DNA of 34,133 nucleotides from Candidatus Burkholderia humilis (GCA_001184405.1 LFMX01000046.1:1-34133), one strand, 5' to 3'. Counted from the first letter of the stretch, positions 1-8,161 are shown. Program-made: numbers and translations. The notes: generated by a model from the sequence alone, not told the origin.

Positions 1-37
1 ACGCCAGATCAACTCCAATCAACAGAGCAAATTGTCC

Positions 38-1186
38 ATGACACAGACTTCGCGGCCGTTCCTGCCCTTCGTCAAACCGGAAATCGATGAAGAGACCATT
101 CAGGGCGTCGTCGACGTGCTGCGTTCCAGCTGGATCACGACCGGCCCGCAGAATCAGCAGTTCGAGGCGGAATTGTCGGCTTATTGCGGTGGGCGTCCGG
201 TGCGCGCGTTCAATTCGGGCACCTGCACGATGGAAATCGCGCTGCGCATTGCGGGCGTGTGCGAAGGCGACGAAGTCATCACCACGCCGATGACCTGGGT
301 GTCGACGGCGAACGTCATTCTGGAAGTGGGCGCGACGCCGGTTTTCGTCGATATCGATCCGGTCACGCGCAACATGGACCTGAACTTGCTCGAAAAAGCG
401 ATCACGCCGCGCACAAAAGCTCTCATGCCGGTGTATCTGGCGGGCTTGCCGGTCGATATGGATCGCCTTTGTGAAATCGCGCGCGCCCACAAGCTGCGCG
501 TGATCGAGGACGCGGCGCAGGCGTTCGGCTCGAGCTGGCGGGGCGAACGCATCGGCGCAATCGGCGATCTGGTGTCGTTCAGCTTTCACGCGAACAAGAA
601 CATCACGTCGATCGAAGGCGGCGCGCTCGTGATGAACAACGAAGACGAAGCGGAGCTCGCGCGTAAGTACCGGCTGCAAGGCATCACGCGCACCGGCTTC
701 GACGGCATGGATTGCGATGTCCTCGGCGGCAAGTACAACCTGACGGATGTCGCAGCGCGCGTCGGTCTGGGTTCGCTGCGCAAGACGGATGAGATCACGG
801 CACAGCGCCGCGAACTGGCGCGCCGGTATTTCGATGCCTTCGAAGGCGGCGCGGCCGTCGCGCTCGGCGTGGGTCTGCCGCCGAAGAATTTCACCGACAG
901 CAACTGGCATATGTTCCAGATCGCGCTGCCGCTCGATCGCCTGAAGCTCACGCGCGCCGGGTTCATGGAAGCGCTGAAGGAGCGGCAAGTCGGCAGCGGC
1001 GTGCATTATCCGGCGCTGCATCTGTTCACGTTGTATCGCGCGCGCGGCTTCAAGGAAGGCATGTTCCCGCATGCGGAGCGCTACGGCGCATCGACCGTGA
1101 CGCTGCCCCTCTTCACGGGCATGACGGCGGAAGACGTCGATCACGTGGTGAAATCGATCGATGAAATCTGCGCGCAGCACGCTTAA
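38..1186 (+). CDS. arnB: UDP-4-amino-4-deoxy-L-arabinose aminotransferase ArnB
   Basis: PLP-dependent aminotransferase of the DegT/DnrJ/EryC1 family. It transfers an amino group from glutamate to UDP-4-keto-pentose, giving UDP-Ara4N for lipid A modification in the cytoplasm. The 382-residue product has the family's usual length. The PLP lysine is Lys187 in the motif SFHANKNITS, and the EDAAQAFGS stretch before it is the usual cofactor-contact segment. I chose ATG 38 because the protein then begins MTQTSRPFLPF, as in related Burkholderia proteins; a TTG six bases upstream is possible. The ribosome site is weak. It is the first gene of an intact arn run read in the same direction. The promoter lies before the window. 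Confidence 0.95.
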   Translation: MTQTSRPFLPFVKPEIDEETIQGVVDVLRSSWITTGPQNQQFEAELSAYCGGRPVRAFNSGTCTMEIALRIAGVCEGDEVITTPMTWVSTANVILEVGATPVFVDIDPVTRNMDLNLLEKAITPRTKALMPVYLAGLPVDMDRLCEIARAHKLRVIEDAAQAFGSSWRGERIGAIGDLVSFSFHANKNITSIEGGALVMNNEDEAELARKYRLQGITRTGFDGMDCDVLGGKYNLTDVAARVGLGSLRKTDEITAQRRELARRYFDAFEGGAAVALGVGLPPKNFTDSNWHMFQIALPLDRLKLTRAGFMEALKERQVGSGVHYPALHLFTLYRARGFKEGMFPHAERYGASTVTLPLFTGMTAEDVDHVVKSIDEICAQHA

Positions 1187-1219
1187 ACCGGCGAATAACC
1201 CAAGGAAACCCACAGCAAC

Positions 1220-2263
1220 ATGAGTCATACGGATTTTCCGGCGACGTCGATCGAAGCGCCCGAAGTCTCGATCATCATTCCCGTGTACAACGAGGAAGAC
1301 GGTCTCGCGGCGTTGTTCGCGCGCCTGTACCCGGCGCTCGATGCGCTCGGCACGTCGTACGAAGTGATCTTCATCAACGACGGCAGCCGCGATAAATCGG
1401 CGGTGCTGCTTGCGCAGCAGTTTCACGTGCGTCCGGACACGACACGCGTGATTCTGCTCAACGGCAACTACGGCCAGCATATGGCGATTCTCGCGGGCTT
1501 CGAGCAATCGCGCGGCGATATCGTCGTCACGCTCGATGCCGATCTGCAAAATCCGCCCGAAGAAATCAGCAAGCTCGTCGAGAAGATGCACGAGGGCTAC
1601 GACTACGTTGGCACGATTCGCGAGCAGCGTCAGGACAGCCTGTGGCGCAAAAAGGCGTCGCTCGCGATGAACCGCCTGCGCGAGCGCATCACCAAGATCA
1701 AAATGACGGATCAGGGCTGCATGCTGCGCGCGTACAGCCGGCACATCATCGACACGATCAATCGCTGCGGCGAAATCAACACGTTCATTCCGGCGCTCGC
1801 GTACACGTTCGCGCAGAACCCGATCGAAGTGCGCGTCGCGCATGAAGAGCGCTTCGCGGGCGAATCGAAATATTCGCTGTACAGCCTGATTCGGTTGAAC
1901 TTCGATCTCGTCACCGGCTTTTCGGTGGTGCCGCTGCAATGGCTGTCGTTTATCGGCGTGATTCTGTCGGTCGGCTCGGCGGGCCTGTTCCTGCTGCTGA
2001 TTCGCCGCTTCATGTTCGGCGCGGAAGTCCAGGGTGTGTTCACCCTCTTCGCCATCACGTTCTTCATGCTCGGTGTGATCATCTTCGCGCTCGGCTTGCT
2101 CGGCGAATACATCGGGCGCATCTATCAGCAGGTGCGCGCGCGTCCGCGTTATCTCGTCCAGACGATCCTCGAACAGCGCGATGGCCTGCCGATCGCGAGC
2201 AAGCCGCGTCAGGAAGCGGTGCAGCAAGTTGCCATCGTCACGCGTGAGGAAGACGGCCGATGA
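1220..2263 (+). CDS. arnC: Undecaprenyl-phosphate Ara4FN transferase ArnC
   Basis: Family 2 glycosyltransferase that moves 4-deoxy-4-formamido-L-arabinose from UDP to undecaprenyl phosphate on the inner face of the cytoplasmic membrane. An N-terminal GT-A domain starts with VSIIIPVYNEEDGL and carries the DADLQNPPEE metal/sugar-binding motif around residue 110. Two hydrophobic helices near residues 235-260 and 272-300 anchor the enzyme. At 347 residues it is slightly longer than the E. coli enzyme because of a C-terminal tail. Its stop overlaps the next start (ATGA at 2260-2263), so it is translationally coupled to the formyltransferase gene. No lesions are seen. Confidence 0.95.
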   Translation: MSHTDFPATSIEAPEVSIIIPVYNEEDGLAALFARLYPALDALGTSYEVIFINDGSRDKSAVLLAQQFHVRPDTTRVILLNGNYGQHMAILAGFEQSRGDIVVTLDADLQNPPEEISKLVEKMHEGYDYVGTIREQRQDSLWRKKASLAMNRLRERITKIKMTDQGCMLRAYSRHIIDTINRCGEINTFIPALAYTFAQNPIEVRVAHEERFAGESKYSLYSLIRLNFDLVTGFSVVPLQWLSFIGVILSVGSAGLFLLLIRRFMFGAEVQGVFTLFAITFFMLGVIIFALGLLGEYIGRIYQQVRARPRYLVQTILEQRDGLPIASKPRQEAVQQVAIVTREEDGR

Positions 2264-3246
2264 AGCCGCGCGCAGTCGTCTTCGCGTATCACAACGTCGG
2301 CGTACGGTGTTTGCAGGTGCTGCTCGCGCGCGGCGTGGAGGTCGCGCTCGTCGTCACGCACGAGGACAGTGCGAGCGAGAACATCTGGTTTGGCAGCGTC
2401 GCGCAGGTCGCGGCGGAGCACGGCATCGAAACAATCATGCCCGCCGATCCGAAATCGCCCGATGTCGCCGCGGCCGTCGCCAAAGCCGCGCCGGATTTCA
2501 TCTTCTCGTTTTATTACCGGCACATGTTGCCGGTGTCGCTGCTCGCGCTCGCCCGGCGCGGCGCGTACAACATGCACGGCTCGCTGTTGCCGAAGTATCG
2601 CGGACGCGTACCGACCAACTGGGCGGTGATCAACGGCGAAACCGAGTCCGGCGCGACGCTGCACGAAATGCTCGCCAAGCCCGACGCGGGCGCAATCCTC
2701 GTGCAAACGCCCGTCCCCATCCTTCCCGACGATACCGCCGCGCAAGTCTTCGACAAAACCGTCGTCGTCGCCGAGCAGACGCTCTGGCGCGTGCTGCCCG
2801 CGTTGCTGGCAGGCGAAGCGCCGCATCTGCCGAACGATCTTTCCACCGGCAGTTACTACGGCGGCCGCAAGCCGGAAGACGGCCGTATCGACTGGACGCA
2901 GCCTGCACAACGCGTCTACAACCTGATTCGCGCCGTCGCGCCGCCGTATCCGGGTGCGTTTTCGGATCTCGGCACCGACCGGTTTATCGTCGCGCGGGCG
3001 CGGCTCGTGCCCGAAACGGGCGCGCCCAACGTTTCACCCGAAATGCTCGGTGAGTTGCGGAGTTTGCCCCCGGGCCTGACGGTGCGGGATAATACCATGT
3101 TTGGCGTCTGCGGCGATGGCCGCGTCATCGCTGTCCACGAATTGCGGCATCGGCAGCTCAATGCCGAGTCTCAACCCGTGGGCGAAGAGCGGACCGTCGA
3201 TCCCGCCGAATTCGGCCGAATCATTCAATCTTCTCGTCATTCATGA
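2260..3246 (+). CDS. arnA: UDP-Ara4N formyltransferase (stand-alone N-terminal half of ArnA)
   Basis: Uses 10-formyltetrahydrofolate to formylate UDP-Ara4N. The 328-residue protein matches only the N-terminal formyltransferase half of the two-domain E. coli ArnA. The catalytic triad is present as Asn104, His106 (in NMHGSLLPKYRG) and Asp142 (in AKPDAGAIL), each two residues on from the E. coli numbering. The C-terminal third is the usual small subdomain of the formyltransferase fold. Both ends overlap their neighbours by ATGA, upstream with arnC and downstream with the decarboxylase gene. The fused enzyme's two activities are therefore made from adjacent, coupled genes here. Intact. Confidence 0.92.
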   Translation: MKPRAVVFAYHNVGVRCLQVLLARGVEVALVVTHEDSASENIWFGSVAQVAAEHGIETIMPADPKSPDVAAAVAKAAPDFIFSFYYRHMLPVSLLALARRGAYNMHGSLLPKYRGRVPTNWAVINGETESGATLHEMLAKPDAGAILVQTPVPILPDDTAAQVFDKTVVVAEQTLWRVLPALLAGEAPHLPNDLSTGSYYGGRKPEDGRIDWTQPAQRVYNLIRAVAPPYPGAFSDLGTDRFIVARARLVPETGAPNVSPEMLGELRSLPPGLTVRDNTMFGVCGDGRVIAVHELRHRQLNAESQPVGEERTVDPAEFGRIIQSSRHS

Positions 3247-4289
3247 AAAAAGTTCTGATTCTGGGTGTCAACGGCTTTATCGGCCATCATCTGTCCAAGC
3301 GCATCCTCGAAATCACCGACTGGGAAGTCTTCGGGATGGACATGCAAACCGATCGCCTGGGCGAGCTCGCGAATCACGAGCGGATGCATTTCTTCGAAGG
3401 CGACATCACCATCAACAAGGAGTGGGTCGAGTATCACATCAAGAAGTGCGATGTGATCCTGCCGCTCGTCGCCATCGCCACGCCCGCGACTTACGTGCAG
3501 CAGCCGCTGCGCGTGTTCGAACTGGATTTCGAAGCCAATCTGCCGATCGTGCGTTCGGCCGTGAAATACGGTAAGCATCTGGTGTTTCCGTCGACATCCG
3601 AAGTGTACGGCATGTGCACCGACGAGCAATTCGATCCTGAAAATTCCGTGCTGTCCTACGGTCCCGTTAATAAGCCGCGCTGGATTTACGCGTGCTCCAA
3701 GCAGTTGATGGATCGCGTGATCTGGGGTTACGGCATGGAAGGCTTGAACTTCACCCTCTTCCGTCCGTTCAACTGGATTGGCCCGGGCCTCGACTCCATC
3801 TACACGCCGAAGGAAGGTTCGTCGCGCGTGGTGACGCAGTTCTTGGGGCACATCGTCCGCGGCGAGAACATCAATCTCGTCGATGGCGGCGCGCAAAAGC
3901 GTGCGTTCACGGATATCGACGACGGCATCGGCGCGCTGATGAAGATCATCGAAAACAAGAATGGCGTCGCGACGGGCAAGATCTATAACATCGGCAATCC
4001 GAAGAACAACTTCTCGGTGCGCGAACTCGCGAACATGATGCTCAAGCTCGCAGGCGAATTCCCCGAATACGCAGACAGCGCGAAGCAGGTTCAGCTCGTT
4101 GAAACGTCGTCGGGCGCGTACTACGGCGCGGGCTATCAGGACGTGCAGAACCGCGTGCCGAAGATCGAAAACACCATGCAGGAACTCGGCTGGGCGCCGC
4201 AAGCCACGATGGACGACGCGTTGCGCAAGATCTTCGAAGCGTATCGCTCGCATGTGGGCGAGGCGCGCAAGCTGGTCGAGCAGTCGTAA
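3243..4289 (+). CDS. UDP-glucuronate decarboxylase / UDP-4-keto-pentose synthase (stand-alone C-terminal half of ArnA)
   Basis: Extended short-chain dehydrogenase that oxidises and decarboxylates UDP-glucuronate to UDP-4-keto-pentose, the precursor used by ArnB. The 348 residues correspond to the C-terminal half of E. coli ArnA. The NAD-binding motif is GVNGFIGHHL at the N-terminus. The active site shows Ser119-Glu120 in FPSTSEVYG, and Tyr149 and Lys153 in YACSK. The segment GYQDVQNRVPK holds the position of the catalytic arginine. The start codon overlaps the formyltransferase stop (ATGA at 3243-3246). Some databases call such proteins bifunctional UDP-4-keto-pentose/UDP-xylose synthase. Intact. 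Confidence 0.93.
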   Translation: MKKVLILGVNGFIGHHLSKRILEITDWEVFGMDMQTDRLGELANHERMHFFEGDITINKEWVEYHIKKCDVILPLVAIATPATYVQQPLRVFELDFEANLPIVRSAVKYGKHLVFPSTSEVYGMCTDEQFDPENSVLSYGPVNKPRWIYACSKQLMDRVIWGYGMEGLNFTLFRPFNWIGPGLDSIYTPKEGSSRVVTQFLGHIVRGENINLVDGGAQKRAFTDIDDGIGALMKIIENKNGVATGKIYNIGNPKNNFSVRELANMMLKLAGEFPEYADSAKQVQLVETSSGAYYGAGYQDVQNRVPKIENTMQELGWAPQATMDDALRKIFEAYRSHVGEARKLVEQS

Positions 4290-4298
4290 GGAACGCGC

Positions 4299-5195
4299 GT
4301 GGCTCGCATTGTTCTCAAGATCGACGTCGATACGCTGCGCGGCACGCGTGAAGGCGTGCCGAATCTCGCGCGCATCTTCGACAAGTTCAACGCGCGCGCG
4401 ACGTTTCTTTTCAGCCTCGGGCCGGATCACACCGGCGGGGCGCTGCGGCGCGTGTTCCGGCCGGGCTTTCTGAAGAAGGTGTCGCGCACGTCGGTGGTCG
4501 AGCACTACGGCATCAAGACGCTGATGTACGGCGTGCTGCTGCCGGGGCCGGATATCGGGCGCGAAGCCGTGTCCGAAATGCGCGCGATCCACGAAGCCGG
4601 CTTCGAATGCGGCATCCATACGTGGGATCACGTGTACTGGCAAGACAACGTGCGCGCGCGTGATCGCGCGTGGACGGCCGCGCAGATGCAGCAAAGTCAT
4701 GCGCGTTTTGTCGATGTATTTGGTGCGCCGCCCGTCACGCACGGCGCGGCGGGCTGGCAGATGAACGGCTACGCGTTCGAGCAGATCGACGCGTGGGGCA
4801 TGCAGTACGCCTCCGATGGCCGCGGCCACACACCGTACATTCCCGTGCTCGACGGACGCACGCTCAATCACGTGCAGATGCCTACGACGCTGCCGACCAT
4901 CGACGAAATTCTCGGGGTGGATGGCATCGACGAAAGTAATGTGGCGGCGCATCTGCTCAAGCGCACGCAGAATAATCCGCACGATCAGGTCTTCACACTG
5001 CACGCGGAACTCGAAGGCCAGAAGCTCGCGCCCGTGTTCGAGCAGCTTCTCGAAGGCTGGCGCGCGCAGGGACACACCTTCGCCACGATGGGCGACTATC
5101 ATACGACGCTGGACCGCGCGACGCTACCCACGTACCCTGTGACGTGGGGCGAGATTCCGGGCCGCGCGGGCGAACTGATCGTCCAGCCGGGCTGA
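4299..5195 (+). CDS. arnD: Ara4FN-phosphoundecaprenol deformylase ArnD
   Basis: Polysaccharide-deacetylase (NodB fold) enzyme that removes the formyl group from Ara4FN-phosphoundecaprenol, leaving the donor that ArnT transfers to lipid A. Metal-site residues are visible: Asp in the N-terminal KIDVDT motif and the HxxxH of GIHTWDHVYW. The product has 298 residues, the usual length. It starts at GTG 4299 behind an AAGGA ribosome site, nine bases after the decarboxylase stop, so it belongs to the same transcript. No arnT, arnE or arnF follows; the next gene is bcp. The transferase must lie elsewhere if the pathway works. Confidence 0.93.
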   Translation: MARIVLKIDVDTLRGTREGVPNLARIFDKFNARATFLFSLGPDHTGGALRRVFRPGFLKKVSRTSVVEHYGIKTLMYGVLLPGPDIGREAVSEMRAIHEAGFECGIHTWDHVYWQDNVRARDRAWTAAQMQQSHARFVDVFGAPPVTHGAAGWQMNGYAFEQIDAWGMQYASDGRGHTPYIPVLDGRTLNHVQMPTTLPTIDEILGVDGIDESNVAAHLLKRTQNNPHDQVFTLHAELEGQKLAPVFEQLLEGWRAQGHTFATMGDYHTTLDRATLPTYPVTWGEIPGRAGELIVQPG

Positions 5196-5267
5196 ATCTG
5201 CTTGCGCTGAAGTCCGTCGCGCACGCCCTTTCCGATCGACAAACACACAACAACCGGAGAAAACTTC

Positions 5268-5729
5268 GTGCCAGTCGCAGTCGACCAGCCCATTCCCGAT
5301 TTCACCGCTCCCGCAACCGGTGGCGAATTCACGCTTTCCAGCCTGCGCGGCCAGAAAGTCGTGCTGTTCTTCTATCCGAAGGACAACACGCCCGGCTGCA
5401 CGCAGGAAAGCCTGCAATTCCGCGACAACTACGAGCAGTTCAAGGCCGTCGGCGCTGAAGTGATCGGCATCTCGCGCGACAGCGTGAAATCGCACGACAA
5501 CTTCAAGGCGAAGCTCGAACTGCCGTACACGCTCGTATCGGATAGCGATGAAGCCATCTGCGCGCTCTTCGATGTCATCAAAATGAAGAAGATGTATGGC
5601 AAGGAAGTGTGCGGAATCGAGCGTTCGACCTTCCTGCTCGATGAAAAAGGCGTGCTGCGCCGCGAGTTTCGCGGGATCAAGGTGCCGGGCCATGTGGAGG
5701 CCATCGTCGAGGCTGTACAAGCGATTTGA
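5268..5729 (+). CDS. bcp: Thioredoxin-dependent peroxiredoxin (Bcp/PrxQ type)
   Basis: Reduces hydrogen peroxide and organic peroxides in the cytoplasm. The thioredoxin fold carries the peroxidatic Cys44 in the motif YPKDNTPGCTQES. The resolving cysteine that E. coli Bcp has five residues after the peroxidatic one is absent here (Leu49). Two other cysteines, Cys98 and Cys115, exist, so the enzyme is either of the 1-Cys type or uses a distant resolving residue. The 153-residue length is normal. The start is GTG 5268 with a CGGAGA ribosome site at 5254-5259. It stands 72 bases after arnD and is intact. Confidence 0.93.
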   Translation: MPVAVDQPIPDFTAPATGGEFTLSSLRGQKVVLFFYPKDNTPGCTQESLQFRDNYEQFKAVGAEVIGISRDSVKSHDNFKAKLELPYTLVSDSDEAICALFDVIKMKKMYGKEVCGIERSTFLLDEKGVLRREFRGIKVPGHVEAIVEAVQAI

Positions 5730-5742
5730 GGCACGCTATATT
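5714..5742 (+). promoter_or_regulatory. Putative sigma-70 promoter for a small RNA
   Basis: TGTACA (5714-5719, 4 of 6 to the -35 consensus), a 17-base spacer, then TATATT (5737-5742, 5 of 6 to the -10 consensus). The spacer holds the bcp stop codon. Transcription would begin near 5749-5750, just before the structured segment that ends in a terminator. Inferred from sequence only. Confidence 0.5.
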
Positions 5743-5749
5743 GGTCCGC

Positions 5750-5909
5750 AATGAGCGCCTGTCTCCCCCCTCCACCTCTTTCCGCATTCGCCGTCATGCG
5801 CCCTGTGGTGTGGTCGGCAGGGATCCGGACTATGTGGAGCGGGTATGGCGCGGGCGTTCTGAAAGAGCAGTCAGCCGCTGGTTCCGGTAGCCGGAACGGC
5901 GGCTTTTTT
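5750..5909 (+). ncRNA. Candidate structured small RNA between bcp and phoH
   Basis: A stretch of about 160 bases without a credible protein gene has its own promoter-like sequence and ends at a strong terminator. The body folds into one long interrupted hairpin. Bases 5753-5761 pair with 5851-5859 (nine pairs, two of them G-U). An asymmetric bubble follows (5762-5765 against 5844-5850). Then 5766-5775 pairs with 5834-5843 with one mismatch. The apical part contains a small CCCTG/CAGGG hairpin. A closing stem, internal bubble and apical stem recall 6S RNA, but I see no diagnostic 6S sequence and do not assign the family. It could instead be a structured 3' untranslated region of bcp. Confidence 0.45.
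5873..5909 (+). terminator. Rho-independent terminator
   Basis: AGCCGC and GTTCCGG pair with CCGGAAC and GCGGCT around a TAG loop, followed directly by six Ts. It ends the candidate RNA and any read-through from bcp. Confidence 0.88.
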
Positions 5910-6124
5910 ATTGGCGTCGCGCAAAAGCCACGAATCCTGGTCTCTCGTGCGATGTGACGAACGCACTTCCCAAAGGAGCAGATCGAAACTTAGGCGAACC
6001 GGCGTTTTGACAACGAAGCGCGCCGCCGGGCGCAAACTGTGGACACGTCCCGCTGCGAGGGCGGACGAGCAGGATGCGACAGGCGGTGCACGATACACGA
6101 CCCGATTCCTTTCGAGGGAACACC
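5910..6124. other. Leader region of phoH without a recognised gene
   Basis: 215 bases between the terminator and phoH. A TTGACA hexamer occurs near 6007 but has no good -10 at the right distance. A GAGGGA ribosome site precedes the phoH ATG. Nothing else was recognised. Confidence 0.4.
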
Positions 6125-7966
6125 ATGCCTTTGCCTACCGCCCCGGCCAAGCTCGGCCATCTCCTTCCGGCTGAAGAGTACAAGGCCAAAGCACGGCCGT
6201 CGAAGCAGTCCAAGAAACTAACTGCGGCCCCCGAAGACGCCGCCTACGGCGCGGTTGACACCGTTGCCGCCGAGCGTCCCGCCGCGAATGCCGCGCACAC
6301 GCTACGCGCAATCGCGAGCGATGTCCTGACCCAGATTCCCGCCGAAGCGCCGATGGAAGCCGCCGTGCCTCCGCCAGCGCCCGGTTCCGTACCCACGCGC
6401 GGCCGAAAATCGAAGCAGACGGCGGCGCTGCTGCAACCCGCGATGGCCAAACCAGAGCCTGTCGAATCGCGCACGGAGCGCGCCGATACGCCTGTCGCGC
6501 CTGCATCCACGAGCGCCGCGAAAGACACCGCCGCGCAGCCCAAACTCCGCCAGCGTAACGTGCAGGAAGCCGAGTTGCGCAAGCTCTTCGTGCTCGATAC
6601 CAACGTGCTGATGCACGACCCGAGTTCGCTTTTCCGCTTCGAGGAACACGACGTCTATCTGCCGATGATGACGTTGGAAGAACTCGACAACCACAAGAAA
6701 GGCATGTCGGAAGTGGCGCGCAATGCGCGTCAGGTGAGCCGCACGCTCGATGCGCTCGTCGCGCACGCGGGCAAGATGACCGAAGGCATTCCGCTCGCCG
6801 CGCAAGGCAATCGCGATGCGCTCGGCCGTCTGTACTTCCAGACGACGCTCACCGACATCGAACCGGTCGAAGGTCTGCCCGTCGGCAAGGCGGACAACCA
6901 GATTCTCGGCGTCGTGCGCGCGTTGCAGAAGGAGCGGCCGGACCGTCAGGTCGTGCTGGTGTCGAAAGACATCAACATGCGGATCAAGGCGCACGCGCTC
7001 GGTCTGCCCGCCGAAGACTACTTCAACGATCAGGTTCTCGAAGACAAGGACCTGCTCTACTCCGGCGTGCGCGCGCTGCCGCAGGACTTCTGGACCAAGC
7101 ACGCGAAGGGTATGGAAAGCTGGCAGGACACGAAAACCGGCACGACGTATTACCGCGTGACCGGGCCGCTGTGTTCGTCGATGCTTGTCAACGAGTTTGT
7201 CTATCTCGAGCCGCAGAACGGCGAACCGTCGTTCCATGCGGTCGTGCGCGAGCTGAACGGCAAGACCGCGTTGTTGCAAACGCTACGCGACTATGGCCAT
7301 CACAAGAACAATGTGTGGGGGATCACGGCGCGCAATCGCGAGCAGAATTTCGCGCTCAATCTGTTGATGAACCCGGAAGTCGATTTCGTCACACTGCTCG
7401 GTCAAGCCGGCACCGGCAAGACGCTGATGGCGCTCGCCGCCGGTCTCGCGCAAGTGCTCGACGACAAGCGCTACAACGAGATCATCGTGACACGCGCGAC
7501 GGTTCCGGTCGGCGAGGATATTGGCTTTTTGCCGGGCACCGAGGAAGAGAAGATGCAGCCGTGGATGGGCGCATTCGATGACAACCTCGAAGTCCTCCAG
7601 AAAACCGATGACGCCGCCGGCGAATGGGGCCGCGCCGCGACGCAGGAACTCATCCGTTCGCGCCTGAAGGTGAAGAGCATGAATTTCATGCGCGGGCGCA
7701 CGTTCGTGGATAAGTACGTGATCATCGACGAGGCGCAGAATCTGACACCGAAGCAGATGAAAACGCTCGTCACGCGCGCGGGTCCGGGCACGAAGATCGT
7801 ATGTCTGGGGAATATCGCGCAGATCGACACGCCTTATCTGACCGAAGGCAGTTCCGGTCTGACTTACGTGGTCGATCGCTTCAAGGGCTGGACGCATAGC
7901 GGCCACGTGACCTTGGCGCGCGGCGAGCGCTCGCGTCTCGCAGATTACGCTTCGGATATCCTTTAA
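6125..7966 (+). CDS. phoH: PIN domain-PhoH ATPase (PhoH2-type)
   Basis: Two-domain protein of 613 residues. A low-complexity Ala/Pro-rich N-terminal tail of about 150 residues is followed by a PIN ribonuclease domain (LFVLDTNVLMHDP, with Asp158 as a metal ligand). The C-terminal PhoH P-loop ATPase has Walker A GQAGTGKT with Lys432 and a Walker B/DEAQ motif, VIIDEAQN, near residue 535. PhoH2-type proteins of this architecture are reported to unwind and cleave RNA; the target here is unknown. I chose ATG 6125 because of the GAGGGA ribosome site eight bases upstream; the open frame extends further 5' without one. It is followed by a hairpin terminator. Intact. Confidence 0.9.
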   Translation: MPLPTAPAKLGHLLPAEEYKAKARPSKQSKKLTAAPEDAAYGAVDTVAAERPAANAAHTLRAIASDVLTQIPAEAPMEAAVPPPAPGSVPTRGRKSKQTAALLQPAMAKPEPVESRTERADTPVAPASTSAAKDTAAQPKLRQRNVQEAELRKLFVLDTNVLMHDPSSLFRFEEHDVYLPMMTLEELDNHKKGMSEVARNARQVSRTLDALVAHAGKMTEGIPLAAQGNRDALGRLYFQTTLTDIEPVEGLPVGKADNQILGVVRALQKERPDRQVVLVSKDINMRIKAHALGLPAEDYFNDQVLEDKDLLYSGVRALPQDFWTKHAKGMESWQDTKTGTTYYRVTGPLCSSMLVNEFVYLEPQNGEPSFHAVVRELNGKTALLQTLRDYGHHKNNVWGITARNREQNFALNLLMNPEVDFVTLLGQAGTGKTLMALAAGLAQVLDDKRYNEIIVTRATVPVGEDIGFLPGTEEEKMQPWMGAFDDNLEVLQKTDDAAGEWGRAATQELIRSRLKVKSMNFMRGRTFVDKYVIIDEAQNLTPKQMKTLVTRAGPGTKIVCLGNIAQIDTPYLTEGSSGLTYVVDRFKGWTHSGHVTLARGERSRLADYASDIL

Positions 7967-7980
7967 CGTGTTATTTGCTG

Positions 7981-8023
7981 CAGAAACGGTCCGGAAGAGC
8001 GATCTTCCGGGCCGTTTCTGTTT
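7981..8023 (+). terminator. Hairpin terminator after phoH
   Basis: A 17-base stem (7981-7997 with 8004-8020) has one mismatch and a six-base loop, followed by only three Ts. The stem is very stable; the short T run makes intrinsic termination likely but not certain. Confidence 0.7.
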
Positions 8024-8078
8024 GCGCGCCCGTTTCACCGCGGCAACACTTACGGCCGTTTATTCAAGTAAAGCCTAA

Positions 8079-8129
8079 AGTGCGTTTGCCGCACGCCCGT
8101 TCGACGGGCTAGTATCGGCAAACTGCACT
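8079..8129. promoter_or_regulatory. Nested inverted repeat over the promoter region of the NlpC/P60 gene
   Basis: The outer arms AGTGCGTTTGCCG (8079-8091) and CGGCAAACTGCACT (8116-8129) are complementary apart from one bulge. An inner repeat, GCCCG-TTCGA-CGGGC (8095-8109), sits inside them. A promoter-like pair, TTGCCG (8086-8091) and TAGTAT (8110-8115) spaced by 18 bases, lies within the structure, about 45 bases before the lipoprotein start. It may be an operator, a cruciform or a leader hairpin; there is no T run to make it a terminator. Confidence 0.45.
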
Positions 8130-8161
8130 ACTTTCGGCGAGATTTTGCTCGCCTGCTTGAA

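Noticed and set aside
3237..5102. A 621-codon open frame on the minus strand opposite the arn genes
   Set aside because: It lies wholly antisense to the two intact genes arnA (decarboxylase) and arnD, is rich in Arg/His/Ala as expected for the complement of GC-rich codons, and has no recognisable domain.
5750..5909. Naming the candidate RNA as 6S RNA
   Set aside because: The overall shape is suggestive, but I could not identify family-specific sequence and cannot run a covariance model.
5751..5957. A 68-codon open frame beginning at ATG 5751
   Set aside because: It runs through the terminator at 5873-5909, lacks a ribosome site and reads as low-complexity sequence; the segment is better explained as a structured RNA.
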